Positions 44,947 through 58,043 of a stretch of 64,000 bases of DNA are shown here, in pieces (position 1 is the first letter of the stretch; every line of letters starts with the position of its first letter). Under the pieces are notes generated by a model that was not told the DNA's origin, did not search any database, and saw only the letters and a program-made list of their open reading frames with translations. Origin of the DNA: Lates calcarifer (Eukaryota; Chordata; Actinopteri; Centropomidae); the NCBI RefSeq assembly GCF_001640805.2, contig NC_066853.1, positions 25,312,378 to 25,376,377 on the forward strand, read 5' to 3'. A program made the translations under genes and the position numbers.

Positions 44947-45500
44947 TGTCTTTTAGGAGCTGATGGCACCTACAACTGGTGTGAGCACAGAGGGAGGAGA
45001 GGCAACTGCTGCTGGAAGTGGTTTGATGACATGGATGAGGTGATGAGGTTTGGTGGAGTAATCAATGGTCTCTGCCCCATCACCTCATCCACCTCATCCT
45101 CGCCTAAAATAATATTAAGGCCACAGATAAACAATCAATAAATGTGAAAAAGCTTGGCTTTAAATCGCCACCAGTTGTCACTGTTGCCGCCGGTGGTGTG
45201 AAATGCATTCTGGGATTCTATTAATATACTTGTGTATGTGTGTGTGTGTGTCATAGACCATATGTAAAGAGATGAGGTATCAAACTGGATCGAAACTGGT
45301 ATCGAACTGGAGTGAGGCAATAACACACTAGTTATCACAAAGTTAGTTTAGTATCAGTGTAATATCTTTGTAATTTGTTTCAATAAACATCAGTAATGTG
45401 ACTGCATAAACAGTGCGACTTGTTTCTTGAGTCCTCTAGGACAGGCCGTTTTCAACAAAAAGCTCTGGTGGCTCAAACATGTACGCAGTAGGGAGCTAGC

Positions 45501-45533
45501 AGGGTGCTAACAGGGTGTTAACAGGATGCTAAC
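45501..45533 (+). repeat. 11-base minisatellite, three units
   Basis: 'agggtgctaac', 'agggtgttaac', 'aggatgctaac' in direct tandem, each one or two bases different. Confidence 0.75.
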
Positions 45534-45934
45534 TGACGCTGTGCTATACTGAGTTGGCGTGGTTTTAGCGCCTGCGGCCGACACGCCCCCAGCATCTCAG
45601 AGCAGAGAGCTCCTTATTTTTTCATGATTTTGAAACCTAATTTTATATATTTGCTGATTTTTTTAACCATTCAAATTTAGCTGAGTGGTTAATAGCACAT
45701 TTTTCTGTGGTGTGATTAACTCAGAACGCCATTAGTATCACTGCTTTACATGAACTTTATAGGATATATTTGGATATAAGTCTCATTACATAGTTTGTCC
45801 ACCAGAGAACACTGACACATTTATTTTTACACTGTAAAATGTTCCACCAACTACATACATTCTAACCAATGATATACTGGTGATATTATGTAATCAAAAA
45901 TTTAAATTCTTAAATATTGATATTGTATCAATAT

Positions 45935-46420
45935 ATTGATTGGTTACCAAAATGTTATAACTTGCAGGAAAAAGTGACTCATCAGATGTGGTGATTAGGG
46001 TGGTTGGGGAGGGACAATTGTGTTGGTGCGGCCAAGGCACGTTATGGTGAGTTCCCAATGGCCATTTGCAACATTTCAGGTCGTTCAGGTCCTGCCAAAT
46101 GTCCTCAGACACCTCAGAACTCTGCAACACTGTTAACAGTCTGACTCTGGGGAATTAATTCACGGTGTGAAACCCAGCAAATGTCAAAGAAAAAGAGACG
46201 TGTGACGTGCCCTCTTCAGTCTTGGGGACTGGAGCTCTTCCACTGTAAAGGCTGCTGTTTAGTCTCTGAGTTGTAGACCCACCCCTCATCACTGGTGATG
46301 ATTGTTGACATGAAGGTTGGGTCATACTAGGCCTGTTGATGGAGCTCTTCACACTTTGACATGGCACTGCTGAAATTACAAATCCAGACCTGCAAGTGGT
46401 CACAAAAAATGCATGACTCA
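45935..46420 (-). pseudogene. mariner-like transposase remnant
   Basis: Minus strand around 46330-46150 reads 'STIITSDEGWVYNSETKQQPLQWKSS', the mariner block with the first catalytic Asp (usual form T-G-D-E-x-W-V), then a stop, 'RGHVTRLFFFDI' and 'SHRELIP', equivalent to the family's V-x-x-x-L-x-V-F-F-D and H-x-E-F-L-P blocks. Near 46020-45960 'NTIVPPQPP' recalls the segment before the third Asp, and the expected Asp is gone. Several stops and frame shifts make it inactive. Confidence 0.6.
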
Positions 46421-47460
46421 CAACAGTTATTGCTCACACCTGTTGCATGCATGTTACTGTGTACTATGGAGTTTTTTGACTGCACCATGTAAAATCATTA
46501 GGATTCATCATTCAGGGACCATATATATCCACAAATAAAACGAACTGACTTCTGTTCAACAATTCTCAAGAGAGGAACAGTAAATGATAAACTGTGTCTA
46601 CATTAGTACCTCCACAGTCAGTGAAACGTGACAACCTTTTCAATAAGAAAGCAATGCAAAATGATGCAGTCATACTCAGAGTGTCTGTGTGTTGAGATAT
46701 AAGGAGATGTGTCCTCACTCTGTGTCTGAGTGCTGGGGGGACCAGCACAGTGATCGCTGTCTGTTCAGTGACACTCTGAACAACAAGTCAGTTGGTGTCT
46801 GCACTTGAAGGCCAATTGCCTTGATTCTACCAGACAAGCTCAATCAACCCTGGAGTCTGTTTCAAATAAAACTGACCCCAGGTCTGCAACAAAAGCATAC
46901 ATTGTAGATAAGTGGGTGGGGAGGTCCCTGTAGGTGGGCAGGATGAGCGATGGGTCTGCCTGGTTGTCAACTTGCTGGTGAACCGGCATCTGAGCCGATA
47001 AAGAGTGAGAAACAGCAGGCAGTGGAGGATATTGTGTGTGTGTGTGTGCACGCAGAGCCTCAGTGGAAATGGACATGAAACAGAACCGGATGAAGAGTGA
47101 TGATAGCGGTCGGGCTACACTGCTGGCTACTGCTCTTAGAACAACACACATCTTTCATAAGCACCTTATCAGCTTTCAAATGAGATGAAGCTGAGGTTCA
47201 TATCTGGAAGACAACAGAGGGAGGGGTGAGAGAGGGAGGAAGATATATGTGAGGCGTCATATCACCATGAGGGATATCCATCTACATTTTTCATATGAAT
47301 ATTGGGTCTTTCAGTTATTTTGATGTCACATTCTTTTATTTGTAAAAACCTGGGACAATAGCAGCACAGAGTGATTTAGTCGTTGTGTTGATTTTAGACC
47401 TTCATTCTTCAGCCTTGTATGAAAACCCTCTCAGAGGCTTGTCTGGCTACGCAGCTCCAG

Positions 47461-47512
47461 CAAAAAAATAAAATAAAATAAAATAAAAATATAAAAATAT
47501 TATTAATAATAA
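47461..47512 (+). repeat. (AAAAT)n-type A/T-rich repeat
   Basis: Four to five AAAAT-like units grading into 'attattaataataat'. Confidence 0.8.
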
Positions 47513-48967
47513 TTTCACCAAAAATTCAATCTGTCTTAATTCTTGCCGCAACGCATCACAACATGGTCTGATAAAATGTTGCACCATCCAATTCCAAACA
47601 TGCACATACCTATAATGCTATTTTTGTGTGTTATAAGCAGTCAAATTCACAGATTCTTCCTGGATTGTATTTTTTGTTTCACCAGTACCTGTAAACAACA
47701 CCCCCACCCAAAATGTAGGGCTGAAGATGGATTTACTTTACCAGTGTTTTGATACTATCTCCATTACAGTTATTTCCAACTGGTTTAGCCCTCAGGGACT
47801 AAATTCCAGTCAGTCATGGCCTGACTCCAGATCACAGCTGCCAGTGTGTGAGCTCCGGAGAATACTATGACTGCAATGCTGAGTCACCCTGGTTGTCCAA
47901 CAAAATCATTCATCCCTCATGCAGTCAAAACCACAGTTACCCTTGTAAGACAACAATTTAATCTGTTTACATAAAAGTCAAAAGCTAACAGCAGAGTTTA
48001 TATTCTGAGTCAACAGATTCTTGGTAACTTTTGAGATTTATTGGGATGTTTTGTTTTTTTAGAGGAGTCAGCTGTTCAGCAACAAACACATGTGCAACAA
48101 TAAATGAAAATAAAATAAACTGTACATCACACACGTGTATATTATTATGTCTCTGTTAATAATGGCATTAGGCCAAGAGAGCATGTTCTTTTAAAATTAA
48201 TTCATTCAATCTGCATCAATTTGCAGCAATGAGATTTAAATGACTGAAACAGGTGATTTTAAATAGCAGAGGTTGTGAGCATAGGTAAGAGCTGGGTAGC
48301 AGCTGGGTTAGAAATCTATTCCATAAACACCCTACTGTGCAGCAGATGTGGTTTCTACGACAGCGCAACAAAACTGCTTGTCCCCATCCATCTCAGATGC
48401 AAAGTACATTGTCTATGGTGAGCTCTTTCCCTGTAACTTGTGGCACACTGGCACACAGGCCATCATTGTTATTCTTGGTTTCTCCATGATTCCCAGCTGT
48501 AGACATCAGACCTGGTCCATTAGGGTCAATCCAAGGTCAAAGAAACAGAACCCTTTTGCTCAAATACAAAGTATCCTAACCCCTGAGGAGCAGCAGTGAG
48601 GTTTCAAAGGGTATTGTGGCACACGGTGATGCTCACCAGGCTGGTGATAGAGCTTGCTGGGAACAAATGGAGGGAAGCCCTCTACAGTTAAGTTTAGTAA
48701 TATGTGAAAATAAATATGCACACTTCACTCAAGCATGCAGTGAAGGAGCAGAGACATTTGCTGTGACTGACCCCGGCTCGACTCCTAACCCCTAACCCAG
48801 ATATGACCCTGTCTGCAACATGGAAATAAGACTCACAGGTCTGGAAAATGGCAAAGCTTTTCAGGAATCATCCCTGATCCATAACAATCCTCACTGTAAA
48901 TGACTTCTAAACTACTTGAATATTGTTTTAAGCAGTGATTGCTTACATGGGTTACAGTAGCAAATGA

Positions 48968-49692
48968 TGTAGGATTACAGTGCCCCCTTGTGGCCTGCTC
49001 CGCTAAGCTTTGTATCTTTCTCCCAGAGCATTCTGGGTGATTTCCGCCTCCTTCTCAGAGTGCTACTTTGTGCATGAAGCTGAAGTGATGGTTTATCCTA
49101 TTTGTATGTTTGAGTCCTGTAGGAAATATGTTAATCTTGTAACTTACCCTCACTCTGTTTACATCTGTTATTGTGAAAGAGCTCCATCCAGAGTGGGAAG
49201 GAGAAGCTAAAGCTTAAACTCTATTAGCGACCTTGGTTAGCGGAACAAGGTATTGAAACACTGAATGTATGCATTATTAGTAGCAAAATTATTTATGTTC
49301 ATGGAGAAAAATAGAGAATTTCATCATTATATTTGTTCATATTAGTCACACTGTATGTATTGTCAAGCTTAAAAGTTTATGGTTCCTTCCAATTGTAATT
49401 GTAAATTTATCAACCTATTTGAGTGTAGTCATATGGTACACTACATTGTTGTTGGGTTTCACACTTGGCTGTTTTTAGAGGCACATTCTATAAGTTGCTA
49501 TAATGTATTGAATTGTTGAGTAGTCTCTCCATGATTTATACATGGCCTGTGAAACTGCAGTAAGGTATTGTATTTGTTTTTGTGTTCCTCTATAGTTTTT
49601 ATAGTGCTCAACACAAAGAGGAAAGAAATAAACACAGAAGCACCTGTTTGAAAGTCTCTGCGTCTTGTTCATTCAAGCCAAGGCGCCGCTAC
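48968..49692 (+). mobile_element. Candidate solo LTR
   Basis: The 725-base block starts TGTAGG and ends GCTACA, giving the short TG...CA inverted ends of an LTR. Near the right end lies AATAAA (49627) followed by 'gtctctgcgtcttgttcattcaagccaaggcgccgctaca', which looks like an R/U5 end. I see no matching target site duplication (left 'aatga', right 'ctcac') and no internal retroviral genes nearby, so this is tentative. Confidence 0.35.
48981..48995 (-). promoter_or_regulatory. CTCF-like motif, reverse
   Basis: The minus strand reads 'ggccacaagggggca', a good match by eye to the CTCF core. It lies at the left end of the candidate LTR. It points towards the forward motif at 42620. Confidence 0.35.
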
Positions 49693-51349
49693 ACTCACAA
49701 ACAAAAACAGTGTAAATAGGAGGAAGAGTGTCAATACAAAGATCCTTATTGGAGGCAGATACAAATGCATGCAATGTTTGTAGTGTGAGTATCTGTAGTT
49801 TATACTGCCTGGACTTTTCAACATAGACCCCATTAACAGTAGTTGTTTATGATATGAAAATAAACCAACATGACAACTATACACACATAACTTATAGAGA
49901 GTAAAATCACTCTACATTTTTTTAAAGGTGGACCCAGGTGCCCAGAGACTCTTCACAGAATCTGAGATGTTGGACCAGTCAAATATTAACTACTGTCTGT
50001 GTCTCTGCTGGTGTGTTAATGATGATTATAGATTATTTTAAATGTGCAAAGATTATTTGATTTGTGACTGTGTTTTATTCCATCACTGCAACTCAGAAAA
50101 CTGGAAATAAAAACTAAATCTCTATTGCCTTTTATTAGAAAACAATGATCCACACATTGTTAAATATTTCACTTTGTTTTTCTAATTGCATATTAACTGC
50201 ACTGAGTTTCTTTTACTGTCAGCAGGTTTGCTGTCGGATAGTGACTGAATTCAGTGTTCCTACAGTAGCTCTTACACTCAATTCTTTCAGTCACTGTGGC
50301 TCAGGATTACACAAGGAAAGTGTCAGTTTAAATGTTTTAGACTTAATGGCATGATAATGCATGTCAACAGTAGCTTTTTCGAATAACATCCACCATTAAT
50401 CAGTAACAAGTAAGTTAATATAAATAAATAAATACTGTTCAACCACCAAAGTGATATGACAGAGAATGCTGGTGTTTCCAAAATCAAGACAGCGTTATTT
50501 TTATGTTTATGTCACAATATGAAGATGAATCAGGCCACTATTTATTGGGCAGCTTGTTAGTAATCATTTTCCATGTAAAACAGACAAATCTGGGCTAAAT
50601 TAAACATTATTAATAAACATAATTTCAGACATAAAGAAATGTTTCATAAACAAAAAACCTAGACTTCTACTATCAGTTTTCATATGACTCCATGGTGGCA
50701 GATGGTTATAGATCATTGTATGACAAATAAAATTGGGCATGATAATCCTGACATCTTCAACATGTCCAAAGTGAATTCAAAAATGAGTTTAACTTAAAAG
50801 ACCCAGAATCTGCTCCAGGCTGTGTATTTGAGCTGCTGTGCTCTTATTTTGAAACTCTGCACATTCCAGACAACAAAGAGTTTTCTCCGAGGAAAAGTCT
50901 CCACAGGATTCAAACTGACAATGTATCCTGACGGGAGAGCTCTGTGCTTCAAGAAGGTAAAATTAGTGACTGGTCATGACTGTCACAGCTTCTAACACAT
51001 TGCCCTTTAATGTATGATAATGCATTCTTTCTGATCCCAGTGTGCCACAGGTGCACCAGGTGCGCCAGGTGTGCCAGGTGTGCTTGGTTTGCTCCCAGCA
51101 TATTCAGTTTGATCTCTGGAATTGCATACAAATACCACACTGCTTACACCTTTCACATTCATTTCTACTCATTTTTAGCTATGAGAAATGATTAGTTTTT
51201 TTTACACCCTTATGTCATTTTATGCCTTAATGGTAATGGTTAGGGGCTTAAAAAAATGTAAAAAAAGTGAAATTAAAAATTGCTGTAGAAATGACTTGGT
51301 GTGTTATTTATGAAACCAGACTGACACAGTAGACAGATTTTCCATTTTT

Positions 51350-51485
51350 CCTGCTACCAACACATCACCTTCATCAACTGCTGCACAATACATCCCACTA
51401 CTGACAGGTGATGATCAATGTTACTCACTTCAGCTGTCAGCTGCTGGTTTTAATGTTGTGGCTGGCTGGTGTATGTTGAATCATG
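51350..51485 (+). mobile_element. Terminal part of a Tc1-like element
   Basis: 'cctgctaccaacacatcaccttcatcaactgctg', 'acaggtgatgatcaatgttactcacttcagctgtcag' and 'ttttaatgttgtggctggctggtgta' follow the order of the end of a Tc1-like family common in fish. The related opposite end type is seen at 63.4 kb. No transposase remains here. Confidence 0.5.
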
Positions 51486-52833
51486 TGCTTATATTATGAC
51501 AGCAGAATATTCTGACTATTCATATTACTACTCATATTATTGTGACTCTCAACATTTTATTTCTTCATTCTCATAACATTATAGTTGTTTTCTATATTAT
51601 CCATCCATCATGATCAGGGTCATGGTGGCAGCAGGCAAACACCCTTCTCCTCTGCAGCTTGTATCTGTGATGTGATCCAATCACTGGCCCAACCTTTCAT
51701 AGCATTTATAAGTTCAGGAAGACTGATGGATCCGTCCTCGGGGCTGTCCAATTAGAGGATGTGTGTAGCTCTAAATTGGTAGACCTTCAGGAATAAATTT
51801 GTGCTGTTTATCAGTGGTCAGTCCATCCCTTGATCTTAGATGTTTGGTTCAGTTTGGTTTTTGTTTGCAGTAAGGATGGTTATGACTGCCAGTCCATGTT
51901 CTCCACCTGTTCAGTAGCTTCAGATGTGTATCTATTGGCACAAGGCTTGTTGCAGGTCAGTTGGAAAACATCCACGAGACATATTCTCACCTATTGGAAA
52001 TATTGGGTTTGGTTTAGGTGCGGGGTGGCACCAGGGTAGAATGTGCAGAAAACTGAGAGTTTATGCTACTCACAATTTGCACCAGTGGACTCCCACAGTA
52101 ACTTACAACTTGCTGTTAAGCTGCTGCAAACCATTTTTTATAATCTTGATGTCAGCTGACAAATTAACATAAATAGCAGGTTAATGACAGCATGTGTGTG
52201 TGTGATTGGCTGAATCGACATTTAAAATGAGTGATCAGAGAATGTGTGAGATGACAGAGGCTTGTGCAGAGGTCATGGACAAACATTTGGGTGATCTGTT
52301 GACCAGTAACTTCAGCCTGCCAACAATGAGAGTATCTCTGAATAAGACTGATGAAGTTTGTTTTCTTTACCTCTCCTTTCTTTCTTTCCCCAGAAAACCT
52401 CTCCTGTCTTCTTGTCAGCCTTTTGTTTTGTAGATTCTAACTTCAGCCTGTGGATCTTAGGCTGTTTCTATTTGTTTTCTTAAAAACTGAACCAGAATGA
52501 AAGAGCATCAAAAGCCTGAGTGATGGTGAAGTGACAGCTAGAGAGAAGACAGAATACAGACGCAGGTTCAAACTGTTTTTCTGTTGACTCTCTCTTGCCT
52601 GTTTCTCTTTGACTGATTTAAGAACAACACATTTCTTTTCCTCCCTTCCTTCATTTGATGGATTTTGACTACTAATAGCTAAACATGGTGAACCATGATG
52701 AATAGCACATTAGATGTTTTTTTTTTTCTTTTCCCTCTTTCACACTTGTCAAAATGATGGTGTTTGAAAGCTTTGCTCCTTTTTCTCCACAGAGCCCCCC
52801 CACTGAGAATTCTCCAGCCTTCACTTCCCTCTG

Positions 52834-52881
52834 GCTGTCTGTCTGTCAGTCTGTCTACATGTCTGTCAGTCTGTCTGTCTA
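52834..52881 (+). repeat. (CTGT)n imperfect tetranucleotide repeat
   Basis: About 10 CTGT/CAGT/CTAC units. Confidence 0.8.
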
Positions 52882-53344
52882 TTCTTTTCAGATAGGAACA
52901 GTCAGTTTTACTTCACTAAATACTGAGACCGAGTTAATCAACCTGTTTGGAGAACATGATAAGATGCAAATAAAAGGAAAAGTTCACAGTGTTTTACATC
53001 TATGAACCTCTTGTTTGTTGTAATCAGTCCTCCTGATCATCTCATGACGAGATGCTTCATAATGTGATCCCAGCATGAGTGCTAGAAGACAAAAATCAAC
53101 AGTCCAGTCTGTGCTATAATATGTTCAGAAGTCACCGAAGTAAATATGAGACAGCTCTAGAGAAAGCTCTGAGAAAGCTCTAACTTTGGAAGAAATCCAC
53201 TTTATTTGTCCCAAAGGTAGAGCTTTTTCAAATACAACCACACGCATCTTTTCCTGTCTTAGCCCTCCGTTTTCTTTTCCAAAAGGGTAGGACGGAAGGT
53301 TGTAGCAACTGAAATCAACATTTGTGAATGTAATGATCATTCAT

Positions 53345-53760
53345 CTGTGTTGCATCCTTTCTTTCTGGCCCGCCTGTTTTCCCCTGCTCAAACTCTCCTC
53401 TTAATTTCAGACACTGCCACACCTGACTCTCACCACCCACCTGTTTCCCATTACCCCAATCAGTCACAGCACTTATATCAGCCCTCTCCCCTCACCAGGT
53501 GCTGCACCAGCTGCAGCCTTCCAGTCTTTTCCTGCCTGGTCCTTGCCTGTCTCTTTTCCTCAGCCTTGCCCCTTGTACCTGTTTGGCAGCTGCCTATTCC
53601 CACCTGTCCCTGCACTTTGCCTTTGTCTGAATCTTTGTTTCTTTGTCCTTGCCTTTAGCTACCTTAGTTGAAGGTGAACGGTTTTTATTTGATCTGTGAG
53701 TCTCTGAGCTATATATTTGATACCAACCTGATTACTGAGTCATTACAGTGAAAAAAAAAG
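53345..53760 (+). repeat. Pyrimidine-rich stretch, possibly LTR-derived
   Basis: About 300 bases of strongly C/T-biased sequence with 'ccacctgtttcccattaccccaatcagtcacagcacttatatcagccctctcccc' and repeated 'ccttgcctgtctc' variants. This composition resembles LTRs of some fish retroelements. No matching second LTR or internal region is present. Unclear. Confidence 0.25.
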
Positions 53761-54667
53761 AGCTGCGATCAAACACAGGCACAGTCTGTTCCAAGTTAGT
53801 TTGACCTCACTGAAATCAGTGTTATGGTTTGTGTTGATTAAACTTAAATTTAAACTTGACCATCAATGTACTGTGAAATTGTTACAGGTTAGCAATTTGA
53901 CATTTGTACATCTTTAATTTGTCTTGCAGCTAAAAGATTCTAATATCATGAGTAGTCCTACATTTAGGATAACAGCCTAGTGACTGTTTTTCATAGGAGG
54001 AGTTGAACTGTTGCACTGCTTGATGATCTCTGAGGCCATTTTCACATATTAACTCTGAACAAAGTTCGTAGAATCAGGTCCTGACATTCTCCAGTGTTTG
54101 CCTTTCACGCATGCAGCACACAGTCAGAGACGTGTGAGACATGTTCTTACCTATGGGAAATATTCTTTGTGGTTTAGATGAAGGGTGGAGCCTGCAGGTA
54201 GTGTACAGGAGACCAGTGCTGCAGATGAGAATGTCATCAACACACCAACTCATTTGCTGAGTTGGTGTGATAATTGTCTCCAGACAATTATCTGCTCTAT
54301 TTACACATCAGCTCAATTAGACATTACACAGATTTAAAACCAGGGATTTGAGAGGATAAAATCTGGTTAATGTCCAGCTCACACATACTCTTTCAGCTCT
54401 GCTGGGTAGTGACAAGAAAACTTTGGGTTTTCAGTGCATGTGTGAAAGCATCCACAGAAACCTCACCTCTGAACTGCCCCTCTCCTTCACTCACAGAACC
54501 CTTTTCTACCAACATCGAAATGGGTTGTGTTCTGCCTCTGTTTGATCAAAAATAATTTGGTTTGGAATCGGAAAAGCTGATTCCCAGCTGGGACCAAAAG
54601 TCAGCAGTGAACCATGACAAGGTTCAGTGGGTTTGTCATATTCTACAGGTTAGAAATAGAGAATGTA

Positions 54668-56133
54668 CACTATTGCCCAAATGTTTGGGATCACTTGGAA
54701 ATTTTCTTGTTTTCCATGGAAACACACATGGAATTAGTCTGAATAGGAAATATAGCAAATGAACAGGACATGCTCACATTGTCAGAGTTAGAAATAATGA
54801 TTTTAATGGATATTATGAATGTGTTCTTCAAACTTTGCCTTCATCAAAAAAAAAAAAGACCTTAGGCATCTCCCACAAGATGTATTGGCTTGATGGAGTC
54901 TTCCTCCATACCATATGGTCAAGCTGCTCCCACAACAGCTCAATAGGGTTCAGATCTGAGACTGTGCTGGCCACTCCATTACAGTCAGAATTCTGGGTGA
55001 CTGTTTACTCTTTGAATACTGCTGACACATCTTGGAGGTGTGTTTTGGGTCATTATCCTGTTGTAGGATGAAATTGGCCCCAATCAAATGCTGTCCACAG
55101 GGTATGGCATGGCATTGCAAAATCTTGTGATAGCTTTCCTTCCTCAAGGTCCACTCTGTACAAATCTCCTATTTTACCTTCTCCAAAGCACCCCCAGACC
55201 ATCATGCTGCCTCCACCATGCTTGCCTGATGGCACTAAGCACTGTTTTTGCATCTTTTCATTTGTTCTGCATCTCTTAAATGTTCTTCAGTTTGATCTGA
55301 AGACCTCAAACTTGGACATCTGTCCACAACACCTTTTTCCAGTCTTCCAGTGTTTAATGTCTGTGCTCTTTTGCCCATTTCAGTCTTTTCTTTTTATTGG
55401 ACAGTATGAGATGTGGCTTTTTCTTGTCAATTCTGCCATGAAGTCCAGAATCCTGAAGTCACCTCTTCATTGTTGATGCTGACACTGGTGTCTGATGGGT
55501 ACTATTTAGTACAGCTGCCAGTTGACGACCTGTAAGGCATTTTTGTCTTAAATTACACACTTTCTGATATTTATCTTGTTGCACAGTTGTGCATCGGGGC
55601 CTCCCACTCCTTTTTCTGTCCTTGTTAAAGCCAGTTTGTGCTGCTCTCTGAAGGGAGTAGTTTACTGCATAGTAAGAGATTTTAAGTTTCCTCGCAATTT
55701 CTCACACTGAATAGCCTTCCTTTCTAAGCACAACAATAGACTGATGGGTCTCTAAAGGAAGTTCCCTAACCCTAACCCTAGCCCTCTTTCTGGCCATTTT
55801 GAGCCTGTAAACAAACAAACAACCGCTGATGCTTCAGATGCTAAACTAACCTAAAGAATGCCATGCTCCCTTTTTTGCTCCCTTATTAGTACAACGGTAT
55901 TCAGTTGTGCAACACAATTGCAATCAATTAGCTTTAGAAAATGAATGAAACTTGGATTAGCAGCCATAGACTGATGCAGGGGACTGACAGTTGCTGATAA
56001 TAGACTTCTATGCAAAAATGTAGATCATTCTTTAAAAATAATCTGATTAATTTTAATTGTTGTGAATTGCATGATGTATTTTTCTTTGGAAAACAAGTGA
56101 TTACAAGTGATCCCAAGCTTTTGAGCTGTAGTG
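54668..56133 (-). mobile_element. Complete but inactive Tc1-like transposon
   Basis: Both ends are present. The left end starts 'cactattgcccaaatgtttgggatcactt'; the right end, reversed, starts 'cactacagctcaaaagcttgggatcactt'. The element is flanked by TA on each side (54666-54667 and 56134-56135), as Tc1 insertion requires. Length 1466 bases is normal for the family. The transposase gene is on the minus strand, from ATG at 55797 towards about 54850. Confidence 0.85.
54850..55797 (-). pseudogene. Tc1-like transposase, inactivated
   Basis: It starts 'MARKRARVRVREL' and carries recognisable DDE blocks: 'KHGGGSMMVWGCF' (around 55215), 'LQQDNDPKHTSKMC' (around 55045) with the second Asp, and 'MEWPAQS' before the final catalytic region, which is disrupted. 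An early TGA (after 'GYSV', about 55705) and later frame shifts and stops break it. The usual length is about 340 residues. Confidence 0.75.
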
Positions 56134-58021
56134 TAGAGGAGGATGGCATGTGAGAAATTGTTGGTGGAAGAAAGAGCAGTGCAGTGGTCTGCCAACAAAT
56201 ATCTGTAATAACAGCACATACACTCACAGGTGATCAGGTCTTGCTACTACTGTTTTCTTACAGTGTGCACTCACAACTGGTGGAAAACTTGGTTTGCTGG
56301 ATAGAACCAAGGTTACAAGAGTCCTGAAGATGAGGTTCAAGGGCCAGAGATAATTTGGTGGAAAAGAGGTAACTGTGTGAGTCTGAAGGTTCAGGACCAG
56401 GTTCAGTCCAGGAGCTGTATAATAAGCTGCTGCCCTCAGTTCATCATAGTATAACAACTACCCCTCCACTTTCCCTGATGCCTGAAATAGCCCAGTCTGG
56501 CTCTGCCTCTGCTCATGTTGTAGGCGGGAATTACAATAGGTCACCCGACTCTGTGCACCTATATGAATGATGAAAGTGGAAGTTGTCCCACCTTAGGGAC
56601 ATGTGACAACAGTCTGCTCAGACCACACAGTCCTGAAGCAGGTCTAATCCACTGGAAAAAGGTGAAATCACCTGTGCACAGGCCTGTACTACAGAGCAAG
56701 TTCAACATACCCAGGATATCGTTTCATAATCTGGCTTCACTAAACCTAACAACCACAGTCACAGTTCCAGGATGGTGGTTATCAACTCAGTAAGTCAACC
56801 CAGGTTTCCCCAACCTATCCATGAGCAAGCTTGTGGCCAGTCATAAACAAGGACAAGTCTACTGGCAGCAAACTGTGATACTGGACAATTACAAAGGAAC
56901 ACAGCTGGTGAAAAATCACAGACTGTGTGAATGTATTAAAGTTAACAGGCTGATGATATCACTGCTCCATCATCAGGGCACCAGCAGATCTGACTGTAAT
57001 TACACTTGTGTATTCCATTAAATTAATGTGTGGCTCAGATGTATTTTCATGGTGTGTTTGACAGTTACTGCCTGCAGCAGAGTCAAACAGGCTTGGGAGC
57101 AAATAAAATTACAAGGCTTGAGTGATTCAGTCTGTCTCTGTTGTGGGATGATACGCAAAAGAAAAAATATGCAGTACACACAAGCACAGTGAAATGGCCT
57201 TGTCAATGCTGCAACCAACACAAAAAAATGAAATGAAGAAAAAAGGAGGAGTAACAGTGGAAGCTACTTGTCATATACACTGGCATGAATAGACCAAAAC
57301 ACAGGTCTCATTCTCTCAGGTGGAGGCCCTCTCTCAGACAGACATCCGCTTTAGTCCTTTGTTATCAGTTTTGTGCAGTTTTCCATGTGCCCATCTTAAC
57401 ACCAATGGTGAGAGTGTGGACACTTGGCTGTAATTGATTTATCTAATTACTTTATTTAGTTACTTGCTAATGGTGGTGGGTTGCACATGGGACTACCAAG
57501 TGCATCAAGTGCTCTCTGTCCTAAAACAAATCAATGGCTTCCACTGCTATGATGTTAATTTTGCAGGAAGAAAGAAATTGTCCTCCCCCTGAGTTGGTGG
57601 CCCCACTTCCAGGCCAAGAGGATCACAAGTGGGAATGAATTAAGTTTCATTTCACAGAGGAGTCAACGTGACATTTGAATCTTTCCTCAACTGAGCCTTG
57701 CAAAGAGACGATGGTTAAATGTTAAAGTAACTGAATTATGTGTTTTATTTGTTTCAGGTTGGAGGAGACAATGTGAGGTTACTAAAAAAGTGAAACTGAA
57801 GGTGGAGAAACTTGAGTATGAGAAGAAGATAATTCAGTTCATATTTAGTGACATGATAAACAATTAAATATATTGTTCCCAGGAGCAAGAGAAAGTAAAA
57901 GGAAAAAAGTAGAAGTGGTGGAGAGCAAAAATTGTGAATCTTTTAATGAACAGAATGACTGCAAACAGAGGAAGTGAAAACAGCAAATAATGAAACAAGG
58001 TGAACAAAGGCCCAATGGATT

Positions 58022-58043
58022 AAAAAAAAAAAAAAAAAAAAAA
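58022..58043 (+). repeat. Poly-A tract
   Basis: About 22 A. No retroposed gene is recognised upstream of it. Confidence 0.85.

Noticed and set aside
51051..51086. Four 9-base units reading as Gly-X-Pro-like triplets on the minus strand, suggesting a collagen exon
   Set aside because: Only about four triplets, no splice sites in the right phase and no continuation. A short tandem repeat explains it better.
17869..52803. Shared string 'cacagagccccccc' at 17871 and 52789
   Set aside because: Only about 14 bases and low complexity; the flanks do not match, so it is probably chance.
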